A stretch of DNA of 64,000 nt from Alisma plantago-aquatica (Eukaryota > Streptophyta > Magnoliopsida > Alismatales > Alismataceae): the NCBI GenBank assembly GCA_963693085.1, contig OY856413.1:102932801-102996800 (forward strand), given 5' to 3'. Positions 37,101-48,166 of the stretch are shown in pieces. The notes beneath the pieces were generated by a model that did no database searches, was not told the origin of the DNA, and saw only the letters and a list, made by a program, of their open reading frames with translations. Numbering within the stretch: position 1 is the first letter of the stretch; the number at the start of each line of letters is the position of its first letter. The translations under genes and the position numbers were made by a program.

Positions 37101-37305
37101 TTAAGGATGGTGGTGAGTGGTGTTGTAAAGCAAAGTGAAATTTGGGGATGTGGATGGTTGTGTCCTATGATATCACAAGGGTGGGTTGCTTTACATATTG
37201 GTGGTAGGGATTCAAACATGATGTAATTATGATGCATATATGTTGGTTGAAAGTATTTATTCATATAGTATTTTGCATTTTATGTTACTCAAAGATGAGA
37301 AATGT
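34141..37305 (+). other. Internal region without recognisable gag or pol
   Basis: Plus-strand open pieces of 84 codons (34565-34819) and 77 codons (34991-35224), and broken frames at 35530-35970, look like one decayed coding region. Acidic, proline-rich text such as MVPPMQTPHLIYEDLGDEKK is present, but no retroviral motif was identified. A near repeat of ATTGCACCATGAATCTTTC occurs at about 35981 and 36025. The element may be non-autonomous or too old to read. Confidence 0.35.
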
Positions 37306-37323
37306 TCAAGTTGGGGGTTAACA

Positions 37324-38311
37324 TGAATGTATATTTGTCATGTTTTTTAGTTGCATTTAGATTTTGTTTTGCATATTTTTATATAATTTTACTAAATATT
37401 TCAAGTGTTTTAGACTTTAGTAGTTTACATAGTTTTTTTGGTATTTCATGAATTTTTATGTTCAGTTTGTAGATTGATGCAAGGAGAAGATGAGAAATAT
37501 AAAAATATCTACTAAATTTCCATTAAAGAAGTGATGGAATTAATGTAGGGAGAATAGGTGAATTTTTAAACACTCTACTTATGCCCATTAAATAAGACAA
37601 AATATTAAATTATCACTCCCCAACTCCAACAATTGGAGAGATGATCATTAAACTATACTTAGTTAGTAAAATGGTTTCATATATCATATATGATATTAAA
37701 ATTGGGAAAGGCAAAAGGTATTGGACGTATAATTCAATTAACTATAGAATGAGTATACTCACTGACCACTTTCAGCCAGAGTATGAGTCCTTAGGTCACT
37801 TGTTTTTCCAAACTCATAAATCTACAATAAACTTTGACTCACATTTGTTGTATGATGTTTAATCAACTTGAAAGAGTGGGGCAAGATATTTGAGATCCAA
37901 TGAGACATCCAAATAGGGCATCACATTTCAATAGTCCCCATTCAAAATCCTAGCCATCATCGGGAAATTGGCAGAGAATGTTGACAACTTAACATGGATA
38001 TGTGCTACGTTGATGGACGTGATTGGATATTGCATCTGTTGTTTGGAGGGTGGCTTTGCAAACCAAAAAAAATCTTTTCTACATCACTACCTTCTCTGTG
38101 AGTTGTTTTCTTTTTTCTTTTTTCTTATATCTTGAATATGAATAGAGAGTATTTCATCTTACCAGGGCATGGGGATTAGTCCCACTTCCTATATGTGTAA
38201 TCTTACAGTGTGAACAACTACTTGTTGAAATTACAAGTTTTTGGTAACCTACTTAATGTATAATTTGTGTATTAGCTATCCATCTTGCATTTATATTGTA
38301 ATATTATATGT
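37324..38311 (+). repeat. LTR 2 of the Gypsy-like element
   Basis: Partner of 32784-33777, starting TGAATGTATATTTGTCATG after the polypurine-like run. Its last roughly 40 bp are missing or displaced by the LINE-d fragment. Confidence 0.5.
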
Positions 38312-39183
38312 ATAGAAAAAAAATTGATCACTAAAGCATGCTACTCCTTTTATTGAATATGGGAAGGGTCCAAATCCACTTCCAAGAACCTGTACAAGAA
38401 GGTATCTAAAGAAAAGGAATCAACTGTATAGGGAAATAAAATATATATCTATTGACTTCAAATAGTCATCTATACTAGGAATCTTATTCTCAAAAACAAA
38501 AAGATTCCTATATCTCCAAATATGGAAAAGAATGGTCAAGCAGCAACCAACTTCTCTGGCCTTCCTCATTCTTAACAGATCAGTGATATGAGTGGGCTTG
38601 AAATTAATGTAACCATTAGAAACTGCATGGTTCCATAACCCTTCAGCAAAATAGCATTTATAGAACAGGTGAATAGAATCTTCACCATTGGAATACCAGA
38701 GCAAGTAGATAGAAGTCAAATAGAACCCTCTTTTCCTTAGATTATCAATAGTCAGTAGACAGATCGAAAAGTTCTTTCAAGCATTCATTTTGAACCTGAT
38801 GGCTTGTACATCTAGTTACATTCCAATCAATACTTAGGTTGATAGAGTCTTTCCCATCAAAGAGCAAACGATCTTCCAGAACAGAAGGCTGATAATTTTC
38901 CTCTAGAAAGTTTTTAAGAGTAATAAGTCATATAGAGTTAGTAATGTCCCAATGGCCATTTGAGATAATGCTACTGACTTTAGCCAGAATGTCGTTCCCC
39001 AATTTGAGATAGAGTGACTCATCCAAGATCTCATCTAAGAACTTTCCACCTTTCAACCAAGGATCCCGCCACAGCTTAAGTTTCTCACCATTACTAAGAA
39101 CAAAGCTAATATGGTTCTTCACAGTATCCTTATCATTGATGATGTTGTTCCACATCCAAGAAAAATTATGAACAGAATCAACC
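38312..39183 (-). mobile_element. LINE-d: fragment with zf-RVT region
   Basis: The minus-strand frame 38928-39155 reads MWNNIINDKDTVKNHISFVL then GEKLKLWRDPWLKGGKF, matching the post-RT segment of plant LINEs (W..I......V...V..G....FW.D.W). The frame 38420-38719 reads SIHLFYKCYFAEGLWNHAV and ILFHIWRYRNLFVFEN, the zf-RVT region (H.F..C.FA..LW and W..RN...F). About 200 bp between them contain stops. No poly(A) tail is evident; the A-run at 38320 has the wrong polarity. It lies at an LTR/leader junction of the Gypsy-like element. Confidence 0.75.
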
Positions 39184-39586
39184 TATGGTTGAGTCCTCAA
39201 TCCAACTGGGGAAGTTGTTCCCCAAAGCAACAAATTTGAGGTCCATAGCATGAGTCCTCAAGTCTACAGGAAAGAATGTCATTGTGATATTGTATAATAT
39301 GAATAGATATAGAATTATTTTGTACCCAATATAATAATCTTGGGATTGAGTGATGCAAATTGAGAAAGAAGATTTGTAGGTAGTGATGGTGAAACTTATT
39401 GACCCAATGATTTTACCATTGTTAAAAATTGTTTCTTTCATAGTTTGATTTCAGCTCTTGTTTATTTACTTCAGTTAATCAACCAAAATGTCAATCATTT
39501 TTACCTCTTAGGTACCACTTCTTAATTGTATGAAATATCCAATTTGTACTTAAAATGTTATTTAGTTTGAATCTTTAATTGTATAA
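39184..39586 (+). other. Second leader copy of the Gypsy-like element
   Basis: Similar to 33778-34140 in order: AACTGGGGAA, AATTTGAG, ATTGAGAAAG, GTAGTGATGGTGAAACTT, then CATAGTTTGATTT. It stops near 39586 where LINE-e begins. Confidence 0.5.
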
Positions 39587-39689
39587 TGATGAGACCCTCC
39601 ACTTGTGGGTGGTGTTTTGTTTGGAAATGTAAAGACTAATTCTTATTCATCATGCTCTTTATTGTAGGTAAAAAAACTTACATCAAAGT

Positions 39690-41100
39690 CATTAAATAGC
39701 CAATTAAGGATGGCCAAGGGAAAGTTAAGACTAGTGTAATATTTACGAGTATGTTTTGTAATGGTATCAGTAGTGAGGTCTAGCTCTCGAGGTACATACA
39801 CCAGATGTATCATGGGAGACATGAGGTGTAACTAGGTTAAGTGCCTTTTGTACATGCAATAAATAGGTAGAGCATGATCATCAGATAGTAACAACGTGGT
39901 AGCAGATAACGAATCAATGTCCAACAAAGTGTGGTGCCACTCATGCTAAAAAATATTCCCTATGTCTTTGATAATGGCTATGAGTTTCAATTCAATGGTT
40001 TTAATGCACTTGTTATTCCTCTAGCACCAAATATTGTCAACCCATCCTGTCAATTTATAGTGTAACCAAAGGCTGTAACTTTATCTCAGATCTAGAAGGC
40101 AATATACATGCATACAAAGAAAGTGAATTACCTTGGAATTTTTTTTGGAATATGATTTTCTCTAGGCACAAAATTATAATGTGGGAGGTTGGTAATCATA
40201 GAAGAGTGATCCATAATGAACTTAGCGGAATCCTCTGACTTGGAGATTTTCCTCTTATCTATCTACTCATTTTGAAGTGCCCAGAGACACCACAATACAA
40301 CAACAAACATAGTATCTGATATGCCTACATTGCCTTCTATGATACTAGAAATACATTTATCATCATCTAGGATAAAAATAGAGGGCCCTAGATTAAGTTG
40401 ATACCAAGTATACATGCTTCCCACACAGTCCCGAAGATAGTTGAAAACATAATCTAGGCTATTATTGCATCTTGGACATAAATGAGATACACCCAAATGT
40501 CAACTTGCTCTTTCCATATTGGTGAGAATTGCCCAGTGTTTTAGGAGTCGATGGAAAATTTTTAGACATTCAGGGATTGGAGTTCTCCAAATTCACCCCA
40601 ATTGCCTAGAAGCACAATTTCTTTATCAATTCTATTCCACCTATATGCTGATTTGGCCATCAACAGACCACCTAGTTCTAATGTCCAATATAAAAGGTAT
40701 GATCCTTCGTTAGGGTCAAGGCATGGAGTGGTGTTAATGACTTTCCAAATATATTCAAGGAGATAAGCATGTATGAATTCCCAGTCCCAGTTCCCAAAAA
40801 CAAGTTTGATGTAGTCCAAAGTCAGATCCTCAATGACAGGTGGGGCTATAGCTAAGGATCAAAGTCAGATTTTTTTCATGCAAGAAACTGGTCACTCCAG
40901 ACCTATGTGGTATGTCCATCTTGAACAATATTCATTCCAAGACAAGTGATAAATGGAATATTGTGACAGATGAAGCTCCGTGTTGGAGACCACAACTGAG
41001 TTTCTCTACCAAATCTTATGGCATATTTCTCATGTATGACCCAGACCCAATATTTAGATGGTCGAGGGAGGTAACACCACATATTCTTCATCATCGATGC
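39690..41100 (-). pseudogene. LINE-e zf-RVT and RNase H region
   Basis: The frame 40903-41094 (YWVWVIHEKYAIRFGRETQL), the frame 40562-40819 (DWEFIHAYLLEYIWKVIN ... MAKSAYRW) and the frame 40263-40496 (HLCPRCNNSLDYVFNYLRDC ... VVVLWCLWALQNE) form the zf-RVT module with its CxxC pair. From about 39700 to 40060 a broken RNase H follows, recognisable by ILLSDDHALP-like and VYVPRELDLTTDTITKHTRK text (family VPRE.N..AD.LAKHA). Several stops occur. Confidence 0.7.
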
Positions 41101-42480
41101 TTCATTTTTATCTCAAGAATCCTTGATGCCCAAACATCCCCTGTCTTTTGTAGATGTAATTTTCTTCCAATAACCTAATGACAACTTTTTTGTTCCCTCC
41201 CCTATTGGCATACAAAGCTCAAAACATATCAGTTTATATCATCACATAGAGTTGGGGATATAAAAATAGTCCACAAAGCGTATGTTGGTATGGACTATAA
41301 GGTCAATTGAGTCAAATTATTACAACTTGCAAGAGACAAATGCTTGATCACCCAACTATTAATCATTTTTTTTGTTGATTCAATAATACCATCATGAGTG
41401 GATTTGTTGACTCTTCTATGAATTATTGGGACCCCCATGCAATGTAATGTGTTGTTCTAATGCTTCATCCATCAAAATAATATGTCATCACAAAGCATAT
41501 ATCTATAAGAGGTGTGTCATTTTTGACAAGAGAGAATGGCTTCCATTGTCCCAGGTTTTTTGGCTGAACAACAAACTAGTTGAGTCTTACCATACACAAA
41601 ACAAAGATATAATGACTCAAAGGATTGTCTTATCTCACCCCTTGCATAGACTTGAGGGGTTGTAGGGGAGAGCCTTCCCACTGAACAGACGACTCCCTCG
41701 AAGTGATTACCTGCATGATATGTGTAATAAAGTTGGATGGCAAGCCAACTCTATGGATTGTGTCTACAATAAAGTACTAGTTATTGCAGTCATAGTCTTT
41801 TGAAAGGTCAAGCTTAACAGACATCCAATTTTGCTTCCCCTTCTTGAAGCACATTGATTGAATAACCTCTTGTACAAATAGGATATTTTCACTGAATTTT
41901 CTACCTAGGATGAAGTTGGATTGGGTGGGTGATATCCAGTCACCATGATAGGGCTTGATGCACTCTACCACTATCTATGAGATTGCCTTGAAGACCATGT
42001 AATTTAGAGAGATAGGACAGAGATCACTATGGTTTTGAGGAGTATTGATATTTGTACTCAACACCATATGAGAGTTGGCCAGCTTGTTTCCAATAGAATA
42101 TGTGGAGAAAGGCTCTTACACCATTTGCACCAAAGATGACCCTATGTGGTACCAATGGTGCTGGAGGAAATCAGCATTTACTCCGTCAGGGCCTGACACT
42201 TTAGATGGTATCAAGGAGAATATCATATTCAAGACTTCTTCTGCATAAGGTATTCTTCCAAGGTTTTCTTGGGTCCCTTCTCGCAAACTAAGAAAGAAGC
42301 CTAGAAACTACATTATGCATTTCATGGAGATATTATAATTATTAGTTATAAAATTTTTGTAATAAAGGGTTTTTAGAGGTTCAATTTGCAATCCATGTGT
42401 TATCTGTGTCTTTGAGTCCGGTGGTGTTGTTGTGGTGCCTCTATGCTTGCATGAAGGATTGAAAGAATTTAGTGTTGATG
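41101..42480 (-). pseudogene. LINE-e reverse transcriptase
   Basis: The frame 41777-41971 reads WISPTQSNFILGRKFSENIL then VQEVIQSM and MSVKLDLSKDYDCNN, matching RT motifs 1-3 of plant L1 elements (ISP.QSAFV.GR...NIL...E..., KLDLSKAYDR). The alanine before Y is changed to D, but the catalytic aspartate remains. At 42330-42480 the pre-RT linker is visible in pieces (NTKFFQSFMQA, then LKDTDNTWI). About 41450-41510 reads LCDDILF, a decayed FADD box. Stops break it throughout. Confidence 0.75.
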
Positions 42481-43257
42481 TCACTCAACTTTAGTCAATC
42501 AATCCACATATTTTGATTCCAATCACTACTACAAATATGACATATTGTGTCGGTTGGTTTTTCAAGAAAATTGACGGTGTTATCTTTAGCGGCAGTTGTA
42601 TAACGAAAACCGTCACGGGTTGACCAGATGAGAAAACACGGGATATGTTTATGGGTGATGATAGCTTCTCAAAGCAACATACGCTATATACCACCCTATA
42701 AAGACATAGTCTCTACTATAAACCATGGCAACTGAAATCATCAATTGTGTAGCAGCGGAAATTTAAATCTTGACTTTATTCAAAATGTATAAAGAGTACA
42801 TTACAATTATTTCCCAAATGGGGTAATCTTTATACAAAACAAGGATCTAGGTAGAGGAAAACTTAGGCTAAGCCAAGATTGTCTCCAAACAAAACAACTT
42901 AAAACATAAAAGCAACTATGATCATGCAATCTATATGCTCTTCTTCTTGTCCCATCCTTAGCCTTAGGTTCACCAAGCTTCCATGTTCACTCTGATCCTA
43001 ACATGGATGGTTGGGGTCATCCAGCAAGAGAAAGATAAAAGTATGTGTCAATAGTAGGATAAAGGGAAATCATAAAGTTAAGCATTTCATAACAAAAGAT
43101 TCCACTAAGGAATTTCAAGGAGAGTGAGCCAATTGAGTAAATAAGATTTTAGAAAACTGCCACATTTCAATATCAACAAATATCACATTTGCATGAATAT
43201 AAATTATGACTCAACATCCTCTCAATGTATGGTGAGGCACCTACCAGACCTCACCAA

Positions 43258-43384
43258 TGGCAGGGGGACTAAAACCCCAGTGCCTAAAAAGTGGCAGGGG
43301 GACTAAAACCCTAGTGCCTAATATATAAAATGACAGGGGGACTAAAACCCCAGTGCCCGGCAGGAGGACTAAAACCTCAGTGCC
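43258..43384. repeat. Four-unit repeat, about 27 bp, in LTR
   Basis: Units at about 43258-43284, 43292-43318, 43331-43358 and 43359-43384 share GGCAGGGGGACTAAAACC followed by CCAGTGCC or CTCAGTGCC. Spacers of 0-12 bp vary. Unit differences are one to three bases. Confidence 0.85.
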
Positions 43385-45217
43385 CTATGGGTGGTTTGTA
43401 CTCATGTATACTACATTGTCAATTGGCCAATAACTATATCATGCATAAACATTCACTTGGCAGTAGAGTGAAAAGTATATCAAGATAACAACATAGCATT
43501 GGGAATAAAACCCAAGAAATAAATAAATAGGCCATCATAGGCAACAACAATATCCAAGAACTCCAAGAAATAAAGGACCCAACAAAGCAACAACATCATA
43601 CAATGTTCCCAAGTATTTCAAAAGAATGAGCCAACATTGGCAATAGCAAGATTAAGCATTTCCAAGTAAATGAGGCAACATATGTAGTAGCAAGATTCAC
43701 ATGATTCAAATGAATGAGCTACAATGGCATCAAAAGCATAAAATAAGTGAAGAGCCAATAAATGCAATTAGAAGGATAACAAGGCTAGCACAATAATGAT
43801 TGTGGGGTTGGAAAAGACCCAACTGAAGGATAGGTAGTTTGCACAATAAACATTCACCTTCATCCATATAGATCACATATATGAATAGGGTCCACATACT
43901 AAAATAGGCTTCACATACAAAATAGGGTGCACATACCTGTTTTAATTAATTACCATCACATTCACCAATATGATTGTATCACCATCCATATTTTCCCTAG
44001 TTATAAACATTATCATGTATTAATATATTTAAAGACATATAGCATAGGAAAAAACCCTAATTTTCTACCTTTTAAACCAAAGCTCGATTTGTGACTCAAA
44101 ACCTTGACCAAACGATTAGTCATATTCTCCTGATTAATAAAACATATTTTATTTTACAATTTGGAGTTAAAATGGGTTAATTATGTATTTTAGAACATTT
44201 TATACACTTAAAAAGGCATTCAAGGCAAACTTTGAAAAAGGTATCATTATTGGGACTCAAAAACCATAAAATCAGGTTCTATATGAAAAATCATTTCCAT
44301 TGACTATTTATTTGCATTTTTCTGACATGGGAATGATTTATTATGAATTAAATCATCTCAGCCAATCAGAATGCAAGAAAACCATAGCGTGACAGTTATT
44401 AAATCAAAATACAATTCGATGTAAATAACGGGTGAAATGACCAAAATACCCCTTCTCGTCAAATCAATTTAATTAAGCAGCGAGGGTTGTATGGTCATTT
44501 GCATGTAATGAAACCTTGCAAACGGGAAACATAACCCAAGGTGAAAATACGAGATTACCCTTGTATTGCAAAGTTGGCTGGTCAGAGGGGCAAGGGTTGC
44601 CTTGGTCATTTACTGACCTGGCTTCTTCCTCATCCAGGCCATGGCGGGAGCAACGTTTCCTGGAGCTTCGATTCTAGCGCTGCCTCGCCTCATCAGACCA
44701 AAGCTCAACCAAGGAACGATGTGAATGGGTCCATTGAGACCTGGCGGAGCCGAAGGAATCCTCGCCACAAGGTGGGAACCTCAGGAGTGCACTGACTCAC
44801 CGGAAACATCCAGAGATCATAGGAAATGAAAACCAAACCAAAAGCGTGAAAACGAGGAGAAAGGTCGAAGTTGGGCACTCCATCGAATTCGCAGAGGAAA
44901 AATGGATCAAACCCTCCCCTCCGTGCGGGCAAAGGAGCACAACAGCACGAGATGGCTAGGTGACGGCGGAGCTCGACGGCGAGCTTACAGAACCCAACAT
45001 TCGGGGGCATCGCGAGGCAAAACAAAGAAGCAAAAAAGGAAAAGGGGGGGGGTCTAGGATGCTCACCCAGGAGGCAATTGGTCCGAAGTGGTCGGAGGTA
45101 CAAGCAGTAGGTCGAGGTTTCCAAAGAAGAAGACTTAGTAGGTTGGGGAGTATCGGGCAAGTAGAGGTGAAATTGGAGGAGGAAGAAAGCTAGCAGCTCG
45201 GAGGTCCTTTCTACAGT

Positions 45218-45225
45218 CTTATATA
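45218..45225 (-). promoter_or_regulatory. TATA box in the 3.6-kb LTR
   Basis: The minus strand reads GCCTATATAAGACTGTAG, a strong plant TATA box about 1.06 kb from the LTR start in its own direction. The 183-codon minus frame 44705-45256 begins beside it, in the presumed transcribed part of the LTR, and has no recognisable domain. Confidence 0.6.
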
Positions 45226-46739
45226 GGCGTGAGGAGGGTCGGAGCTCGCTCTGCAACTCCTTGGCGGAGAGGAGGAGGTGGCTCAGGTTGGGCGTTTTGC
45301 GCTAGGTGAGGGGGAGGTGGTGAGTAAGGGTTCATTTGAACCGGTGGAGGGATACAAAGCCAATGGGACAGGAATCACACACAAAGGTGGAGAGGAGAGG
45401 GAGAACGGCCCCGAGGAGTTGGGGCGCCGCACCTGTTCAGCTGGTCAGAGGTAGGGGACGAAGTCCCGAACGTTGGATCGGATCTAGGCTGATTAGGAGC
45501 CATTGGATGTGAGTCCACTATGGACCTGGGGCGCGTGACAGATGAATATAACCAAACATTAGAGTTGCAACTCGATATAAATGAAATCGATTAAAATCAG
45601 TAGTTATACTTTATTAAAAGCTCATAAAATGGATTTGAAGGGTCAAATGAAGTCCAAATGACACCAAATTTTAAACACATGTTCACATTAAAGAGTAACA
45701 TCATGCTATATAATTATATTTTAATATTTAAGATCACTAAGGCTCATAACTCATATGTTGTCCATTATTACATGTATTAATATATTAAAAGAGGTGAAAT
45801 AATATGGAAAACTAATTAATTGAAATATGGGAGTAATGTTTCGAGGCAAACATCTCCTAATTATTTCAAGAGAAATAACTCACCATATCATCCCATTTTC
45901 ACACATTTTATCCACTTAAGAGGAGGGAGAAAATAAAGAGGTTAATATTCTCATTAATTGATTCAAATACACATTATTGCTAATATATTTATCCAAAAAG
46001 ATCCAAATTAATATTATCTACTTAATTCCATCCTTAATGAACAAATTACATTATTAACCTTCACTTATCTCCTTAATTGGGTTATTTGTGCAAACACCCC
46101 TTCATTATCATAAATGAGGGAAAAAGGTGATTTTAAACATTGAATTGTGCTCAAATTGCACAAGGGGTCCAAAAAGAATATAAAACAATGGAAATTTATG
46201 AAAATGGTCCAAATGGACTAGAAAGCAAAAAAATCTCAAAAGTGGGTAAATTGCAGGGAAGACCCTGAGATTCAGTACGTTACACACCCGGCAAAATAAA
46301 ATTTCACACAAAATATTTGCAAACATTTCATTTGCCCCCAAAAACCCTATGTCGTCGATTCTTTTCTCGTCAATTGTATCTATAATGATCGAAGAGAAAG
46401 GTGTATGCACAAAGTGTCCCACGACAATTATCCCACCCCTACTTGTATATTTGGTCATTTGTTCTAACCATAATCACTGGTGTAGGTATTGCTCGGTTGC
46501 GAGGTTAGCCACCGGAGTGCAAAGGACAACCAATGAAAAACTTGTATTTTGGATGGTAGTTGTTTGTCTAAAACCAATGACCTAAATGCTAGATTGTCCA
46601 TTGTGTTAATAACTAATAGGATAGGTGTTTCTTAACCCCATGAGAAACCTTTTTCCCCTTTTCCCTACCAAGATTTCTCTGTAATCAGGCTCTCTGATGA
46701 TTTCTGCTCTGCCATTTCTTTGATCATTGTTATTTATGG

Positions 46740-47062
46740 TTGTTCTCTTCTTCATCGGCCGTTGTAGGTGCTGCTGCAACCTCTCCTCTGCCTCCACTCA
46801 TCTAGTCATTGAAGCTTCATCTGATAGTTCTTCCTCCTCCATAGCTGACATCAATTCATCATCCTCCTACAGTTCTTCCTCCTTTGTTGCTGACGCATGT
46901 TCCTCCTCCTCCTCCATCATTGTCGACCTCTCCTCGTCTTCCTCCTTTTCTATTGTAGGTTTCCTCTCCTCCTTCTTCTCTTCCTTACTCATCTGTCTCC
47001 AAGATGTCTCCTTCTCCCTTCCCCATTTCCTCCCTCCTCCGTGCCTCTCCTTCCCCTTCCCT
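46740..47062 (+). repeat. TCC/TTC-rich pyrimidine tract
   Basis: Almost continuous TCCTCC, TTCTTCC and CTCC words. It creates a 119-codon serine-rich frame (46727-47086), which is best read as low-complexity translation, not a gene. Confidence 0.75.
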
Positions 47063-47160
47063 AGTATGATTTCTTCTCATATTTGAGAAGAAATCATACT
47101 ATGGTTGGGGAAGGAGAGGAGAGGAGAAACGAGGAGAGGGGGAAGGGAGATGGAGATAAT
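47003..47160. repeat. Near-palindrome, 77-bp arms
   Basis: Arms 47003-47079 and 47084-47160 are separated by a 4-base loop, TATT. The inner 17 bp (47063-47079 and 47084-47100, AGTATGATTTCTTCTCA) pair perfectly; the outer parts pair with gaps and mismatches along polypyrimidine/polypurine strands ending in GATGTCTCC against GGAGATAAT. It would form a long hairpin as RNA or extruded DNA. Confidence 0.8.
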
Positions 47161-47800
47161 TAGCTACCCTATTTTGATGAAATTAACAAAAAATCATAGT
47201 GAATTGTGATGAAATTAATCAAGATCGTATGAATATTTTAAAAGTTGTGATGAATTGTATGACTGTGATGAAAATGCATATATGTAACCATCTATTTGAT
47301 TAGAATTGAAAATTATTTGCAAATCTTAATATGTCACTGGCCTAAATTTAATTAGATTGTGATGAATTGGATGATTGTGATGAAAATGCATATATGTAAC
47401 TATGTATTTAATGAGTATTCATGCTACATTATGCAGTAAAATCAATATATTTATGATGTTTGTAAAACTATTTAGTATGTAGAAATCCTAATAATTATAT
47501 CCTTGATTCAACTATGACGTTTTACACTAAGTCTAAATAAATTCATGTTGTATGATGTAACATGGTGATGAACATGCATGACCCAATTTGAGATAATGAA
47601 ATTAATATGTGAATAAATCATAATTTGTAAATTTGAATATGTAAATAAACCCTAATTTGTGAATAAACCCTAGTATGTAAACACTAATATATATAATATA
47701 AAAACTAGATTCTAAACCCTAATTCCTAAACCATGTTGTTGGCTTAGAAATTCGTCCATGACTTACTCATTAGGAGTAAACCTTGGATAGTCCCTGATTT

Positions 47801-48033
47801 GGGACTATTCTTGAGTACTTGATCTCACTTAGGATGTAAGTGTATAATGTGTGTTTGATTTCAATAAATTCTGACAGCATTTCCCCGTTTGTTCTATGGG
47901 TACATATGTTGGTGGGTATTTCCCATGTACATCGGTGTACTTGGAGAAATGTGGGGAAATGCAGCCAAATTCATTGAAATCAAGCACACATTATACACTT
48001 AATAGTATAAAATGAAGTGCTCAAGAATGGGAC
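47801..48033. repeat. Inverted repeat, arms about 80 bp
   Basis: The left arm 47801-47886 and right arm 47953-48033 match in reverse complement. Best blocks are TAAGTGTATAATGTGTG (47837 onward against the end at 48001), GATTTCAAT, GCATTTCCCC, and the outer GGGACTATTCTTGAG-type block against CTCAAGAATGGGAC. The spacer is about 66 bp. It could be a fold-back or MITE-like insertion just before the transposase. No target duplication was identified. Confidence 0.7.
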
Positions 48034-48166
48034 AGGTGGTACACATTTATGAATGTGAATCCTACTAGATGATTAGGGCTCATTTATTCAAACATCTTTT
48101 TTTCCAGAAATTAACATACTAGCTAGAACCTAATGAGCTTCTCGTCTTCCATCTAATCATATAGAA

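Larger units (their letters stand above)
32784..39586 (+). mobile_element. Gypsy-like element with tandem LTR arrangement
   Basis: Two related LTRs (32784-33777 and 37324-38311) lie in the same direction, separated by about 3.5 kb. The second is preceded by TTCAAGTTGGGGGTT (37306-37320), resembling the polypurine tract of Tat/Athila-type Gypsy elements. Both LTRs are followed by a similar leader: AACTGGGGAATGGTGTTTCC at about 33788 and AACTGGGGAAGTTGTTCCC at about 39211. A normal element would have leader after the 5' LTR only, so the structure is LTR-internal-LTR-leader. No gag or pol motif was recognised in the internal part. A LINE fragment sits at the second LTR/leader junction, and the second leader is cut at 39586 by LINE-e. 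Confidence 0.5.
39587..42523 (-). mobile_element. LINE-e: LINE interrupted by a CACTA element
   Basis: From 42523 down, the minus strand gives the pre-RT linker, RT, zf-RVT and RNase H. The upstream end meets the CACTA terminus at 42524 with LINE text still running, so the CACTA inserted into this LINE. Its 5' half would lie beyond the CACTA element and was not found after 50714. The 3' end is near 39587 against the Gypsy-like leader, with no clear tail. Confidence 0.75.
42697..46284 (-). mobile_element. Solo LTR, about 3.6 kb, Gypsy-type
   Basis: On the minus strand it starts TGTAACGTACTGAATCTCAG, a common start of long plant Gypsy LTRs. CACCC occurs directly outside both ends (42692-42696 and 46285-46289), a perfect 5-bp target duplication. 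The far end reads TATA instead of TGTA-type on the plus strand, consistent with decay of a terminal CA. No PBS, polypurine tract or coding region was found, hence a solo LTR. It contains a TATA box, a four-unit tandem repeat and a GC-rich segment near 44560-45540. Without the insert, the CACTA sequence joins as ATACCACCC-GGCAAAATA. Confidence 0.65.
46290..48166. other. CACTA non-coding interior
   Basis: This lies between the terminal region and the transposase. It contains a pyrimidine-rich tract and two inverted repeats listed separately. The rest is AT-rich with scattered words such as TGTGATGAATTG and GTGATGAAATTAA repeated at 47195-47385. No gene was seen. Confidence 0.5.

Noticed and set aside
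38312..38330. A-run as poly(A) tail of LINE-d
   Set aside because: LINE-d reads on the minus strand, so its tail should appear as T on the plus strand; the run has the opposite polarity.
44705..45256. 183-codon minus-strand frame as a host gene
   Set aside because: It lies wholly inside the 3.6-kb LTR in a GC-rich part where stops are rare by composition, and shows no domain. Kept only as an observation.
46727..47086. 119-codon serine-rich frame as a gene
   Set aside because: It is translation of a TCC/TTC tract that runs into a hairpin; no domain, no relative, and its 3' end overlaps the inverted repeat.
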